DNA from: Variovorax sp. dw_308 | Lineage (GTDB): Bacteria; Pseudomonadota; Gammaproteobacteria; Burkholderiales; Burkholderiaceae_C | Assembly (NCBI RefSeq): GCF_019207085.1 | Contig: NZ_JAATOM010000013.1 | Location: 62,001 to 126,000 of the forward strand | DNA: 64,000 nt | Direction of reading: 5' to 3' | Shown: in pieces, positions 1-8,432 of the stretch | How the letters are laid out: every line of letters begins with the position of its first letter | How positions within the stretch are numbered: the stretch's first letter is position 1 | Position numbers and translations under genes: made by a program | The notes under the pieces: model-generated | Databases searched by the model: none | Told to the model about the DNA's origin: nothing | The model's input: the letters and a program-made list of their open reading frames with translations, nothing else

Positions 1-576
1 GACTCGCCGGTCAAGAACCTGAAGCAGCTGATCGCGTTGGCCAAATCGCGCCCTGGAAAACTGAGCTACGGCTCAAGCGGCAACGGCACCACCGGCCACA
101 TCGCGATGGAGATGCTCAAGAAGGAAGCCGGCATCGAGCTGCTTCACGTGCCTTACAAAGGCTCGCCGCCGATGATCACCGACGTAATGGGCGGTCAGGT
201 CAACGTGGCCTTTGACACGGCGGGTGCGGTGCTGGCAATGGTCAAGGGCGGGCGTATCCAGCTGCTGGGCATCGCCACGCTCAAGCGCTTCGAAGCGGCG
301 CCGGATTTGCCCACGCTGGCCGAGCAAGGCCTAGCCGGTTTTGAGGCGATGCCGTGGTCCGCGATCCTTGCACCCAAGGGCACGCCCGCACCCATCGTCC
401 AGCGCTTGAACACGGCTGTGAACGCGGCCCTCAAGGACCCCGTCGTGCTCGATCAGTTCGTCTCGACTGGCAGCTACGCGCTCGGCGGACCACCGCCGCA
501 GCTCCAAGCCTATCTCGCTCAGGAGCACGCGCGCTGGGGTAAGGCCGTCGTCGCCTCAGGCGCACGCGTCGACTGA
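1..576 (+). CDS. Bug/TctC-family solute-binding protein, 5'-truncated by window edge
   Basis: This is the C-terminal part of a periplasmic binding protein of the Bug (TctC, tripartite tricarboxylate transporter receptor) family. The frame is open from base 1, so the start and signal peptide lie outside the window; about 191 residues are present of the usual 320-330. The family hallmark SYGSSGNGTTGHIAMEM (loop around the carboxylate ligand) and a following HVPYKG are both visible, as is the typical end VASGARVD. It lies 33 bases before the flavin monooxygenase gene on the same strand, so it may supply the substrate for that block. The ligand cannot be predicted from sequence alone. No TctA/TctB genes are in the window. 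Confidence 0.9.
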   Translation, partial: DSPVKNLKQLIALAKSRPGKLSYGSSGNGTTGHIAMEMLKKEAGIELLHVPYKGSPPMITDVMGGQVNVAFDTAGAVLAMVKGGRIQLLGIATLKRFEAAPDLPTLAEQGLAGFEAMPWSAILAPKGTPAPIVQRLNTAVNAALKDPVVLDQFVSTGSYALGGPPPQLQAYLAQEHARWGKAVVASGARVD

Positions 577-609
577 ATACATCCACTCCACACAGCAAGG
601 ACACATTCC

Positions 610-2010
610 ATGAAAAACAACCCACCTTCGCGGCAGATGAGTCTGATCGCCTTCATGCAGGCGCAGAACTGCACCAACTACGTCGGCTCGTGGCGCCATC
701 CCGCGAGCATGAGCGACTTCATGACGCCGGAGTACTACCAGCGCATCGCCCGTACGCTGGAAGACGGCAAGTTCGACATGGCCTTCTTCGACGACCGCCT
801 GGCAATGCCAGACATCTATGGCGACGATCACCGCGAGACGGTCGCCCACGGCGTTCGCTGCGTGAAGATGGACCCGTCGACGATTCTCATGGCCATGGCC
901 GCCGCAACGACCAAGCTCGGACTGGGCGCTACCTACTCCACCACCTACTACGAGCCCTTTCACGTGGCGCGCCTGTTCGGGACACTCGACCTGATGACCA
1001 AGGGGCGCGTGGCGTGGAACGTCGTGACCTCGCTCAACGATTCGGAAGCTGCAAACTTCGGCCGCGACGAGCATCTGGAACATGACCTGCGCTATGACCG
1101 CGCCGATGAATTCATGGAAGTCGTGCAAGGCCATTGGGACAGCTGGGAGGACGACGCGTTGATCCTGGACAAGGCGAACGACCGGTTCGCGGATCCGGAC
1201 AAGGTGCACCGGCTTGATCACTCCGGAAAATTCTTCAAATCAAAGGGCCCGCTTCCGGTGCCGCGTTCGCGTCAGGGCAATCCGGTGATCCTCCAGGCCG
1301 GCTCGAGCGGACGCGGCATGGCGTTTGCCGCACGCTGGGCGGAACTCGTCTTTGCCGCCTACCCCAACCTCGAGGTGGGCAAGAAGCAATACGCTTACTT
1401 CAAGAACGCAATTGCCGAAGCGGGTCGCGACCCGGCGCAGGTCAAGGTCGCACCCGCGGTCAAGTTCGTGGTCGGCGAGTCAGAGGCTCATGCGCAGGAC
1501 AAGCTGGCCTTGGCCATGTCGACTGCACGCCCCTTCGACGGGCTGGCCCTGCTGTGCGAAGTCCTCAACGTCGATTTCGCTGCGCGTCCCTACGAAAAGC
1601 CGTTCTCCGATGAAGAGCTCGCTTCGATCTCTTGGCACGGCCTGCGCGACAAGGTGATTGCCAAGAGCGGCAAGAAGAACCCTTCCGTCAGGGATTTCGT
1701 GGAAGCCTCGGGCCGCGGCACTGTCGCGGAAGGTCCGAACTTCGTCGGCACACCCACACAAGTTGCCGACCAGATGGAAGAGTGGTTCAACGGTGCTTGC
1801 GACGGCTTCGTGATCCAAGCCTTGCACACGCCAGGGAGCTACGAAGATTTCGTTCGTCTGGTTGTGCCGGAATTGCAACGCCGCGACCTTTTCCGCAAGG
1901 AGTACGGCGGTGACACGCTGCGCGAAAACCTTGGATTGAAGCGTCCTCAACCTCGTGACTGGCGTCGCGCGCAAGACGCTCTGTTGGCGCAGAAGGCAAA
2001 AGCAGTATGA
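610..2010 (+). CDS. LLM-class flavin-dependent monooxygenase (NtaA/SnaA/DszA-like)
   Basis: This 466-residue protein belongs to the bacterial luciferase-like superfamily, in the subgroup of FMNH2-dependent monooxygenases that includes nitrilotriacetate and dibenzothiophene-sulfone monooxygenases. Visible signs are the N-terminal MAFFDDRLAMPD segment, GLGATYSTTYYEPFHVARLF, the KGRVAWNVVTSLNDSEAANFG stretch (first strands of the TIM barrel and flavin pocket), and VILQAGSSGRG further on. The length matches that family (about 440-470). An AAGGA ribosome site lies 8 bases before the ATG. Its stop overlaps the next start (ATGA), so it is translationally coupled to the AtuA-like gene. No flavin reductase is adjacent; one must be supplied from elsewhere. 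The substrate is unknown. Confidence 0.88.
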   Translation: MKNNPPSRQMSLIAFMQAQNCTNYVGSWRHPASMSDFMTPEYYQRIARTLEDGKFDMAFFDDRLAMPDIYGDDHRETVAHGVRCVKMDPSTILMAMAAATTKLGLGATYSTTYYEPFHVARLFGTLDLMTKGRVAWNVVTSLNDSEAANFGRDEHLEHDLRYDRADEFMEVVQGHWDSWEDDALILDKANDRFADPDKVHRLDHSGKFFKSKGPLPVPRSRQGNPVILQAGSSGRGMAFAARWAELVFAAYPNLEVGKKQYAYFKNAIAEAGRDPAQVKVAPAVKFVVGESEAHAQDKLALAMSTARPFDGLALLCEVLNVDFAARPYEKPFSDEELASISWHGLRDKVIAKSGKKNPSVRDFVEASGRGTVAEGPNFVGTPTQVADQMEEWFNGACDGFVIQALHTPGSYEDFVRLVVPELQRRDLFRKEYGGDTLRENLGLKRPQPRDWRRAQDALLAQKAKAV

Positions 2011-3380
2011 CAAAGAAGCCTGAAATCAAGATCCTCACGCCCGTGGGCATGCTCGGCTATGGAATCCCCGAAGTCGACTATTTGCGCGGCATCGATGCAG
2101 GCGCCGACGCCGTGGTCGTAGATGCGGGTTCGACCGATCCCGGCCCCTATCTGCTCGGACTCGGCAAGATGATCGTGACGGAAAGCGCGCTCGAGCGCGA
2201 CCTTCGCCTGATCCTCGCCGGCTGCGACAAAAACAAGATCCCCCTCCTCCTTGGTTCTGCAGGAGGACCGGGCATTGGGAAGCACGTCGACGAGACGATT
2301 GACATCATTCGTCGCATCGCCAAGGACAAGGGCTACAAGCTCAAGGTCGCGGCCATCTATGCCGACGTCAAGCGTGAACTCGTGCATGAACGCTTCGATG
2401 CCGGTCGCGTCACGTCCTGCGCCTCCGCACCCCCCGCAACCAAAAACGACATCGAGACTTCGGAACACATCGTCGCGCAGATGGGCGTCGAACCGATCCT
2501 GGCGGTTTTGAGAGAGCATCCCGACGTCAACGTGGTCGTGGCAGGTCGCGCCTACGATCCTGCGCCCTACGCCGCGTTCTGCATGCTCCACGGCATCGAG
2601 GACCCGGGCATTTTCTGGCACATGGGCAAGATCATGGAGTGCGGCGCCAATTGCGCCGAGCCCAAGGGCAAGGTGATCCTCGCCACGATCCGCCAGGACA
2701 GCTTCGACCTCGAGCCCATGAGCCCGAACGAGCGCTGCACGCCGCTGTCCGTTGCCGCCCACACGCTGTACGAAAAAACGCGACCGGATCTGCTATCCGG
2801 CCCTGGCGGGGTGCTGGATCTGAACGGCGCGCAATACACGCCGTTGAACGACCGAAGCGTGCGCGTCAGCGGCAGTGTGTTTCGCCCCACACCCAAGTAC
2901 CTGGTCAAGCTCGAGGCCGCCGCGATCGCCGGACAACGCACGATCTTCATGGGCGGCATCCGCGACCCGATACTGATCGGCCAGATCGACGCTTTCCTCG
3001 AAGCATTGAAGAAGCGTCTGAACACCGTCTATCCCGAACTACGTTCGGGTGAGGCACAGATCAACTTTCACGTCTACGGCAAGAACGGCGTGATGGGCGC
3101 CCTCGAACCCGAGAAGGATTTCGTGCCGCTGGAAGTCGGCATCCTGGGCGAAGTGACGGCACCGACGCAGGATCTGGCTACCGCGATCTGCAGCAACGCA
3201 CGCATCGGCGTGCTGCACATGCCCTACCCCGGCCAGATGGCGACCGCAGGGAATTTCGCCCTGCCGCTCAATCCGATGGAAAACCCGATCGGACCTGTGT
3301 GCCGCTTTTCGCTCTACCACCTGATGGAAGTCGAATCGCCGCTTGAACTCTTTCCATACCGCATCGAGGAGGTGGCATGA
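2007..3380 (+). CDS. AtuA-like protein (DUF1446, acyclic terpene utilisation family)
   Basis: The 457-residue product matches the AtuA/DUF1446 family, named from the acyclic terpene utilisation cluster of Pseudomonas; its biochemical role is not settled. Features include the N-terminal TPVGMLGYGIPEVDYLRGID, GADAVVVDAGSTDPGPYLLG, LLLGSAGGPGIGKHVDE and VVVAGRAYDPAPYAAF. It overlaps the upstream monooxygenase by four bases and the downstream DUF4387 gene by four bases, so the three are one translational unit. Pairing with DUF4387 is a recurrent arrangement for this family and supports the call. A hydratase/lyase-type role on CoA or hydroxy acids is sometimes guessed, but nothing in this sequence proves it. 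Confidence 0.88.
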   Translation: MTKKPEIKILTPVGMLGYGIPEVDYLRGIDAGADAVVVDAGSTDPGPYLLGLGKMIVTESALERDLRLILAGCDKNKIPLLLGSAGGPGIGKHVDETIDIIRRIAKDKGYKLKVAAIYADVKRELVHERFDAGRVTSCASAPPATKNDIETSEHIVAQMGVEPILAVLREHPDVNVVVAGRAYDPAPYAAFCMLHGIEDPGIFWHMGKIMECGANCAEPKGKVILATIRQDSFDLEPMSPNERCTPLSVAAHTLYEKTRPDLLSGPGGVLDLNGAQYTPLNDRSVRVSGSVFRPTPKYLVKLEAAAIAGQRTIFMGGIRDPILIGQIDAFLEALKKRLNTVYPELRSGEAQINFHVYGKNGVMGALEPEKDFVPLEVGILGEVTAPTQDLATAICSNARIGVLHMPYPGQMATAGNFALPLNPMENPIGPVCRFSLYHLMEVESPLELFPYRIEEVA

Positions 3381-3700
3381 CGCAACTGAAAGATTTGGCC
3401 CAGGTCATCCGTAGCAAGAACTCCGGCCCGTTTGAAATCACCTTCGATGTGATGTTCAAGGATGCTTCTACTTACCAGTTCGTGGAACAAAGCGGTGTAC
3501 TGACTCACGACCTGATGTGCCGCCTGTACGGCGTCAAAAGGGAAGACATCGTCGCGTTGCTGTTCTTCAAGCCTGCTCAAGCCTTCAAGTTCACGCTGCG
3601 TCGCAATTGGGCACAGGGCAGCATCAACGAACGTGACACGTTCGGCGCGCAGCAGCATGCGCCCCTCATGACGATCGACATTCCAACCGAACCCAGATGA
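3377..3700 (+). CDS. DUF4387 protein, partner of AtuA-like protein
   Basis: A small 107-residue protein of the DUF4387 family, recognised by IRSKNSGPFEITFDVMF near the N-terminus, the VLTHDLMCRLYGV segment and KFTLRRNWAQGS near the end. In other genomes this domain sits immediately after, or is fused to, an AtuA/DUF1446 protein, exactly as here (ATGA overlap). It is probably the small subunit of a heteromeric enzyme. It has no signal peptide or membrane segment, so it should act in the cytoplasm. Reaction unknown. Confidence 0.88.
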   Translation: MTQLKDLAQVIRSKNSGPFEITFDVMFKDASTYQFVEQSGVLTHDLMCRLYGVKREDIVALLFFKPAQAFKFTLRRNWAQGSINERDTFGAQQHAPLMTIDIPTEPR

Positions 3701-3743
3701 CTGAATGCGACAGCCATTCGCCTTGCGTGCGTCGCTGTCGCGC

Positions 3744-3815
3744 TCACGGTCACGGTCACGGTCACGTCACGTCACGTCACGTCACGTCACGTCACGTCAC
3801 GTCACGTCACGGTCA
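3744..3815. repeat. GTCAC pentanucleotide tandem array
   Basis: Three copies of GGTCAC (3748-3765) run directly into nine further copies of GTCAC (3766-3810), followed by a last degenerate GGTCAG. Counting only the 5-mer, ten perfect GTCAC units stand head to tail from 3761 to 3810. The array lies between the DUF4387 gene and the MmgE/PrpD gene. The unit length is not a multiple of three, so copy-number change shifts any reading frame that crosses it. There are no spacers, so it is not CRISPR. Confidence 0.97.
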
Positions 3816-3973
3816 GCAGCATTTTCCCGATCTCCGCGGCGGAGTTTCCCGACAAGCCAATATGCATCGTCGTGCTTCACGCGCCCGACGGGGACCGCGA
3901 GACGCTCGCGTGGCAACTGGCTGAACGTGTCCAACCGCGCCTTGGTCAGGATGCCGGGCTCAAGGTCGCGTGA
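3812..3973 (+). pseudogene. Remnant of a Bug/TctC gene (mature N-terminus only)
   Basis: Immediately after the GTCAC array one frame reads IFPISAAEFPDKPICIVVLH, then APDGDRETLAWQLAERVQPR and LGQDAGLKVA, then a stop at 3971-3973. This matches the start of a mature Bug protein: an FPxKPIRIVV strand, an APGGxxDxxAR helix, and LAERLQxxLGQ. The GG turn is eroded to DG and the remaining 250 or so residues are absent. A possible decayed signal-peptide start (MRQPFALRASL, 3705) lies in another frame on the far side of the repeat; removing one pentamer would join the two frames. I read this as a decayed Bug gene; its origin is an inference. Confidence 0.6.
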
Positions 3974-4022
3974 GATCGCTTTCTACCTAATCAACACATC
4001 TACGTCAGAGTTTAAAAAGATC

Positions 4023-5432
4023 ATGAACGCAACCAGCCAAACCGAAGTCCATGCGCTCGCGCAAACCGAATCCGAAAAGATCGCGCAGTTTGCGCTGAAT
4101 CTGAAGTTAGAACATGTCCCGGCCGATGTAGTGGCGCTGGCGAAAGAGCACTTTCTCGATGTCATCGGCATCGCCCTGGCTTCCTCCAAATTCGACATCG
4201 GTCAGTCCGTACTGCAGGGTGCTCAGGAGTTGGGGCGTGGCGATGACGCCACGGCCATCGGCAGTGGCGTGCGGCTCCCCGCCGCATCTGCCGCGTTGGT
4301 CAACGGTGTGCTCGCCCATGCGCTGGACTTTGACGACACACACATCGGCGCCATTTACCATGCCAGTGCGCAGGCCATGGCTGCTTCGGTCGCAGCAGGG
4401 CAAGCCAACAAATCGACAGGCGAGGAGGTTCTTCTCGCCTTCATCGCGGCATTGGAGATCGGCTGCCGGCTTGCCACGGTCGGCGCACCGGACTTCCATA
4501 ATCGCGGCTTCCATCCGACCGCTCTGTGCGGCACGTTTGCAGCCGCGGCTGCGGCGGGACGTCTCTACAAAGTCGACCATAAGTCGCTGGTTTCGTCGCT
4601 CGGCCTGTGCGGCAGTCAGGCCTCCGGCATTCTGATCGGTGGCATCTCCTGGCTCAAGCGCTTGCACCCTGGCTGGTCTGCGCACGGCGCGCTCGCGGCG
4701 GTGGCCCTTGGCCGCGCTGGCTTCCTCGGCCCGAACACCGTCTTCGAGGCCGCCAAGGGCGGCTTCTACTTCACGCATATCCAGCGCATTCCTGAAGGCG
4801 ACAAGTTGCCGAGCTTCGGCTTGGGCGAGCCGCAACAGGTCTGGCAGACCCTGGGCATCGCGCTCAAGCCGTATCCGTGCTGCCACTTCATTCATGCCTT
4901 CGTGGACGCGGCGCTGGAGCTGCGCGGCCAGTTTGAATTGGACGAGATCGAGCGCATCGAGTGCCCCCTGACGGCCGATCTCCACAAGATGGTGGCGCTG
5001 CCGCGTGAAGCCTGCATCAAGCCCTCCATCCCCTATCGCGCACTGTTTAGCGTTCAATATGTGGTGGCCCTCGCGTTGGCCAGAGGTCGGGTGGATATTG
5101 CGGCGTTCCATGACGAACCGCTCGACTCGCCGGACGTTCTTGCAATCGCTGACAAGACGTTCTGCGTTGACGACCCGGCCAGCGATTTTCCGGTGCACTT
5201 TCCTGGAGAGGTCATTGTTCACCTCAAGGATGGCCGCATCGTGCGTTGCCGCAAGCCCGCAAGCCTCGGTACAGCCGACGTGCCACTGTCGAGCGCTGCG
5301 CTCAAGGCGAAGTTCATGACCAATGCCACGCGAGCCATCACACCTCGCGCCGCCGAGGAACTGATCGACAAGGTACTGAACCTGGAAGCCGCGTCGTCAC
5401 TGGACGAAATCATGGCGCTTTGCGTGATCTGA
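4023..5432 (+). CDS. MmgE/PrpD family protein
   Basis: A 469-residue member of the MmgE/PrpD family, which includes 2-methylcitrate dehydratase and related dehydratases, isomerases and cis-aconitate decarboxylase. Recognisable segments are HFLDVIGIALASSKFDIGQS near residue 40, NGVLAHALDFDDTH (signature loop with the DFDDTH residues), HPTALCGTFAAAAAAGRL, and YPCCHFIHAFVDAALELRG. The ATG at 4023 is chosen because conserved sequence starts right after it; the frame stays open to 3705, but that extension runs through the GTCAC repeat and looks non-native. Following the AtuA/DUF4387 pair, it probably acts on a hydroxy-acid intermediate of the same route; the substrate is unknown. Confidence 0.87.
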   Translation: MNATSQTEVHALAQTESEKIAQFALNLKLEHVPADVVALAKEHFLDVIGIALASSKFDIGQSVLQGAQELGRGDDATAIGSGVRLPAASAALVNGVLAHALDFDDTHIGAIYHASAQAMAASVAAGQANKSTGEEVLLAFIAALEIGCRLATVGAPDFHNRGFHPTALCGTFAAAAAAGRLYKVDHKSLVSSLGLCGSQASGILIGGISWLKRLHPGWSAHGALAAVALGRAGFLGPNTVFEAAKGGFYFTHIQRIPEGDKLPSFGLGEPQQVWQTLGIALKPYPCCHFIHAFVDAALELRGQFELDEIERIECPLTADLHKMVALPREACIKPSIPYRALFSVQYVVALALARGRVDIAAFHDEPLDSPDVLAIADKTFCVDDPASDFPVHFPGEVIVHLKDGRIVRCRKPASLGTADVPLSSAALKAKFMTNATRAITPRAAEELIDKVLNLEAASSLDEIMALCVI

Positions 5433-5487
5433 GCCTCCCCGCGGAGGCGACCGTCGCCCGATACCGATTAAAGAAAGAGACATCAAA

Positions 5488-6831
5488 ATGGCCTATACCG
5501 CCGCGCAGCGGCTTGATCGCCTGCCCGAATCTATGTTCCATCGTCGGATGGCACTGATGATCGGCGCAGGTCTTTTCTTCGACGCATTCGACCTCTATCT
5601 TGCGAGCGGCGTGATGGTCGCGCTCACCTCGACCGGATGGTCGACGATGGCCGGCAATGCCAACTTTGCCTCGGCCGGAGCACTCGGCACTTTGATCGGC
5701 GCATTCATGGCCGGCTGGCTGGGCGACCGATTTGGCCGGAAATTCACCTTCCAGTTCAACCTGATCTTGTTCGGCGCCACCTCCGTCGCTGCTGCGTTCT
5801 CGCCGAGCATGGAGTGGTTGATTTTCTTCAGATTCGTGATGGGCATCGGCCTTGGGGCTGAGATCGTTGTCGGCTACGCCACCATCTCGGAGTTCGTTCC
5901 GCCCGCCAAACGCGGCAAATGGGGAGCTGTGCTCTTCTTCTTGGCGACGTCGGCGCTTCTCGTGTCGAACGTCGTGAGCTACTTCGTGATCCCGACCCTT
6001 GGATGGCGCTGGATGTTTGGCATTGCGGGTGTAGGTGGTCTGATGGTTTGGGTGATGCGCCAAAAGATGCCCGAGTCGCCGCGCTGGCTGGAATCGGTTG
6101 GACGTGGCTCCGAGGCGAATGAGATCCTCGATGCGATCGAAGCCGAGGTCAGAGCAGAGACAGGACGGCCGTTGGCGGACCCCCTCCCCGTCCCCAACGT
6201 GATGCCTTCCAACTTTCGATTCGTTGACTTGTTCCGGCCGCCCCTGCTTCGTTCGACACTCGTCGCAGTGACACTGAACGTGGTGGCGCTTGCCTCGCTG
6301 TACGGATTCATCATCTGGTTGCCCACCTTCCTGGTCAAGCAGGGCCTGTCCATGTCTTCTTCCTTGGGCCACACCGCGCTCATGTCGTGTGGAAGCCTTT
6401 TGGGTGTCCTGCTCGCGGCGCAGGTGACCGACAAATGGAGCCGCAAGAAGTGGATTGTGCTGGCATCCATCGGTTCAGTGGCGCTCGGCTGGGCCTATGC
6501 CAATGCGGGCAGCCTCACTGCGACAACGGTGGTCGGCGTAGCGTTCATGACCGTTAGCTACTTTGGCTCGACCATGGGTTTCTCGACCTATGTCCCGGAG
6601 ATCTTTCCGACGCAAGTGCGACTGCGCGGTGCCGGCATCGCAAGTGTCTCCGGTCGAGCTGCATCCATCTTTGCGCCGCAGGCGGTTGCCGTCTTGTATG
6701 CGTTCAACGGCGTCAATGGAGTGATCTTCACCGTGATGGCATTGGGCATTGCACAGGCAGTCATTCTCTCGATCTTCGGCATCGAGACGACTCGGCGTTC
6801 ACTTGAGAGCGAATTCGTGTCTGTTCATTGA
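5488..6831 (+). CDS. MFS transporter, 12-TM, aromatic acid/sugar-porter type
   Basis: A 447-residue inner-membrane transporter of the major facilitator superfamily. The N-terminal half shows the loop 2-3 signature GWLGDRFGRKFTF, a following FFRFVMGIGLGAEIVVGY helix and the PESPRWL motif after the sixth helix, all typical of the MHS/AAHS-like and sugar-porter branches. The C-terminal half carries the related TDKWSRKK loop. It lies 55 bases after the MmgE/PrpD gene, preceded by an AAAGAAAGAGA purine stretch. It is probably the uptake system for the substrate of block 610-6831, energised by proton symport. Substrate not identifiable. Confidence 0.88.
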   Translation: MAYTAAQRLDRLPESMFHRRMALMIGAGLFFDAFDLYLASGVMVALTSTGWSTMAGNANFASAGALGTLIGAFMAGWLGDRFGRKFTFQFNLILFGATSVAAAFSPSMEWLIFFRFVMGIGLGAEIVVGYATISEFVPPAKRGKWGAVLFFLATSALLVSNVVSYFVIPTLGWRWMFGIAGVGGLMVWVMRQKMPESPRWLESVGRGSEANEILDAIEAEVRAETGRPLADPLPVPNVMPSNFRFVDLFRPPLLRSTLVAVTLNVVALASLYGFIIWLPTFLVKQGLSMSSSLGHTALMSCGSLLGVLLAAQVTDKWSRKKWIVLASIGSVALGWAYANAGSLTATTVVGVAFMTVSYFGSTMGFSTYVPEIFPTQVRLRGAGIASVSGRAASIFAPQAVAVLYAFNGVNGVIFTVMALGIAQAVILSIFGIETTRRSLESEFVSVH

Positions 6832-6981
6832 ATCCAGCCGGTTTCAATGTCGCTTTCCTGTGCCCGGTCGGTCACAAGCCGCTGGGCTGCTTATGCCACT
6901 GAATGCCGCCACCTCACTAGCCGACGGCCCAATCGACCTTCTCTCGAATTTTCATTTCACAGACGCGCTTGGAGAAAAAAC

Positions 6982-7962
6982 ATGCACCGGAGACAACTCT
7001 CAAAAATCTTGGCAAGTGCCGCAGCTCTGACCATCCTCGCTCAGGTCGGTCACACCGAGGAACGATTTCCCAGCCGCCCCATTCGCCTCGTCGTTGGCTT
7101 TCCAGCGGGGCAGTCCTCTGACGTGGGTGCGCGAATCGTTGCGGCGAGGCTCAGCGAGGAGATGGGCCAACCTGTGATCGTTGACAACAAGCCGGGCGCC
7201 TCGGGGATCATCGCACACGAATTCGTCAAGAAGGCCGCGCCCGACGGCTACACGTTGCTCCTCACCTCGACGGCCCCGCTCGCCATCAATCCGTTTCTGT
7301 TTCGCAATATCCCTTACGACTCATCCAAGGACTTCACGCCGATCGTCCTGATCAATACGAGCCCCATGTTCCTGGTAACTGCGGCAGATTCGCCATTCAA
7401 CACCCTTCGTGAGTTCATCGACTATGCGAAGGCGCACCCTGGCAAGGTTTCGTACGGTTCGAGCGGAAGCGGCACCACCGGCCACATCGCGATGGAGATG
7501 CTGAAGAGCGAAACCGGGCTCGACGCCGCACATATCCCATACAAGGGCTCGAGCGCGCTCATCACGGACCTCATCGGCGGACGCGTGCAGGCCGGGTTTG
7601 ATGCGGCGAGCTCCATTACGCCGATGCTCGGCGCCGGCAAGGTCAAGGCACTTGCAACCAGCGGTGCCGAGCGCTCCCCGCGTTTTCCCAAGGTTCCCAC
7701 CGTCGCCGAGCAGGGCGTCCCGAACTTTCAGGCCTTGACCTGGGCCGGATTGGTGGGCCCGGCCGGAATGCCACCCGCAGTGGTCGAGCAACTGAACGCC
7801 GCTGTGAACCGCGCACTAAAGAACCCCCAAGTTCAAAAGCACTATGAAAGCGTTGGCTCGGTCGTCAACGGTGGGACGGCCGCAAGCTTCGATCAACTCG
7901 TTCGTCAGGAATTGAAGCGCTGGGGGCCTGCAGTGAAGGCGTCAGGCGCGCAACTGGATTGA
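6982..7962 (+). CDS. Bug/TctC-family solute-binding protein
   Basis: A 326-residue periplasmic protein of the Bug family. The ATG at 6982 is preferred over the upstream in-frame start because a GGAG ribosome site stands 7 bases before it and because it gives a proper signal peptide (MHRRQL, then a hydrophobic ASAAALTILAQVGHT). The mature part begins RFPSRPIRLVVGFPAGQSSD and contains DNKPGASGIIAHEFV, DGYTLLL, SYGSSGSGTTGHIAMEMLK and PYKGSSALITDLIGG, all hallmark elements of the two-lobed fold. It is clearly a paralogue of the partial gene at base 1, with nearly the same ligand loop, so both may bind related ligands. No membrane subunits are adjacent. Confidence 0.93.
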   Translation: MHRRQLSKILASAAALTILAQVGHTEERFPSRPIRLVVGFPAGQSSDVGARIVAARLSEEMGQPVIVDNKPGASGIIAHEFVKKAAPDGYTLLLTSTAPLAINPFLFRNIPYDSSKDFTPIVLINTSPMFLVTAADSPFNTLREFIDYAKAHPGKVSYGSSGSGTTGHIAMEMLKSETGLDAAHIPYKGSSALITDLIGGRVQAGFDAASSITPMLGAGKVKALATSGAERSPRFPKVPTVAEQGVPNFQALTWAGLVGPAGMPPAVVEQLNAAVNRALKNPQVQKHYESVGSVVNGGTAASFDQLVRQELKRWGPAVKASGAQLD

Positions 7963-8432
7963 CCGACTACCTCTGTCGGCGCTTGGTCACAATTTCGGCG
8001 GTGGCGGCCGATCCCGAAATCGTCCGCCTGTTAAAGACGGACATCGGGGGCACCGCTCCTGCGATTCGATCGGCTCCTCTACGACCTTCGAAAGTTACCG
8101 GTTCAGCACCTGACTATTCACATGACTTCGGAACGCAGTCGCTTGGTGATCGACGCCGCTGCTGCTGCGGTCAACACGGCGAGCGCGGGACAGATCGTTC
8201 ACGACAATCAAGGTTGAAAATCGCGTCGCTTCCTTCGACAAGCTCGTGGGCGCACCCGCGCGCACCCGCTCAGTTCTTCTACGCCAACTGCACCGACACT
8301 CGCGGGTTCTACAGCGTCCACGGATCGTCACGATCTCCTCGGGGCAGGAGCCGGCGTTGCGCTGCCAGCGCAGTCGGTGACAGGGCTGGCGGCTTTTGGG
8401 CTCCTGGGTTGTCGGCGCCAATTCGATATTGA
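7963..8432. other. Non-coding or decayed stretch upstream of the recombinase
   Basis: I find no intact gene here. The open frames have no recognisable domains. The last part (about 8385-8432) reads, in a different frame from the recombinase, as a short piece (GLLGCRRQFDID) that resembles the segment just before the DGVYDPR motif of large serine recombinases, so it is probably decayed coding sequence of the missing catalytic domain. The rest holds nothing I can identify on either strand. Confidence 0.4.

Noticed and set aside
3748-3810. GTCAC array as a CRISPR
   Set aside because: Units are five bases, adjacent and without spacers; there are no cas genes.
3705-4022. N-terminal extension of the MmgE/PrpD protein
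   Set aside because: The frame is open, but it passes through the GTCAC repeat and a Bug remnant read out of frame; family homology starts at the ATG 4023.
7959-8432. A 157-codon plus-strand frame after the Bug gene
   Set aside because: It overlaps the Bug stop, has low-quality composition and no homology that I recognise; it probably crosses decayed recombinase sequence.
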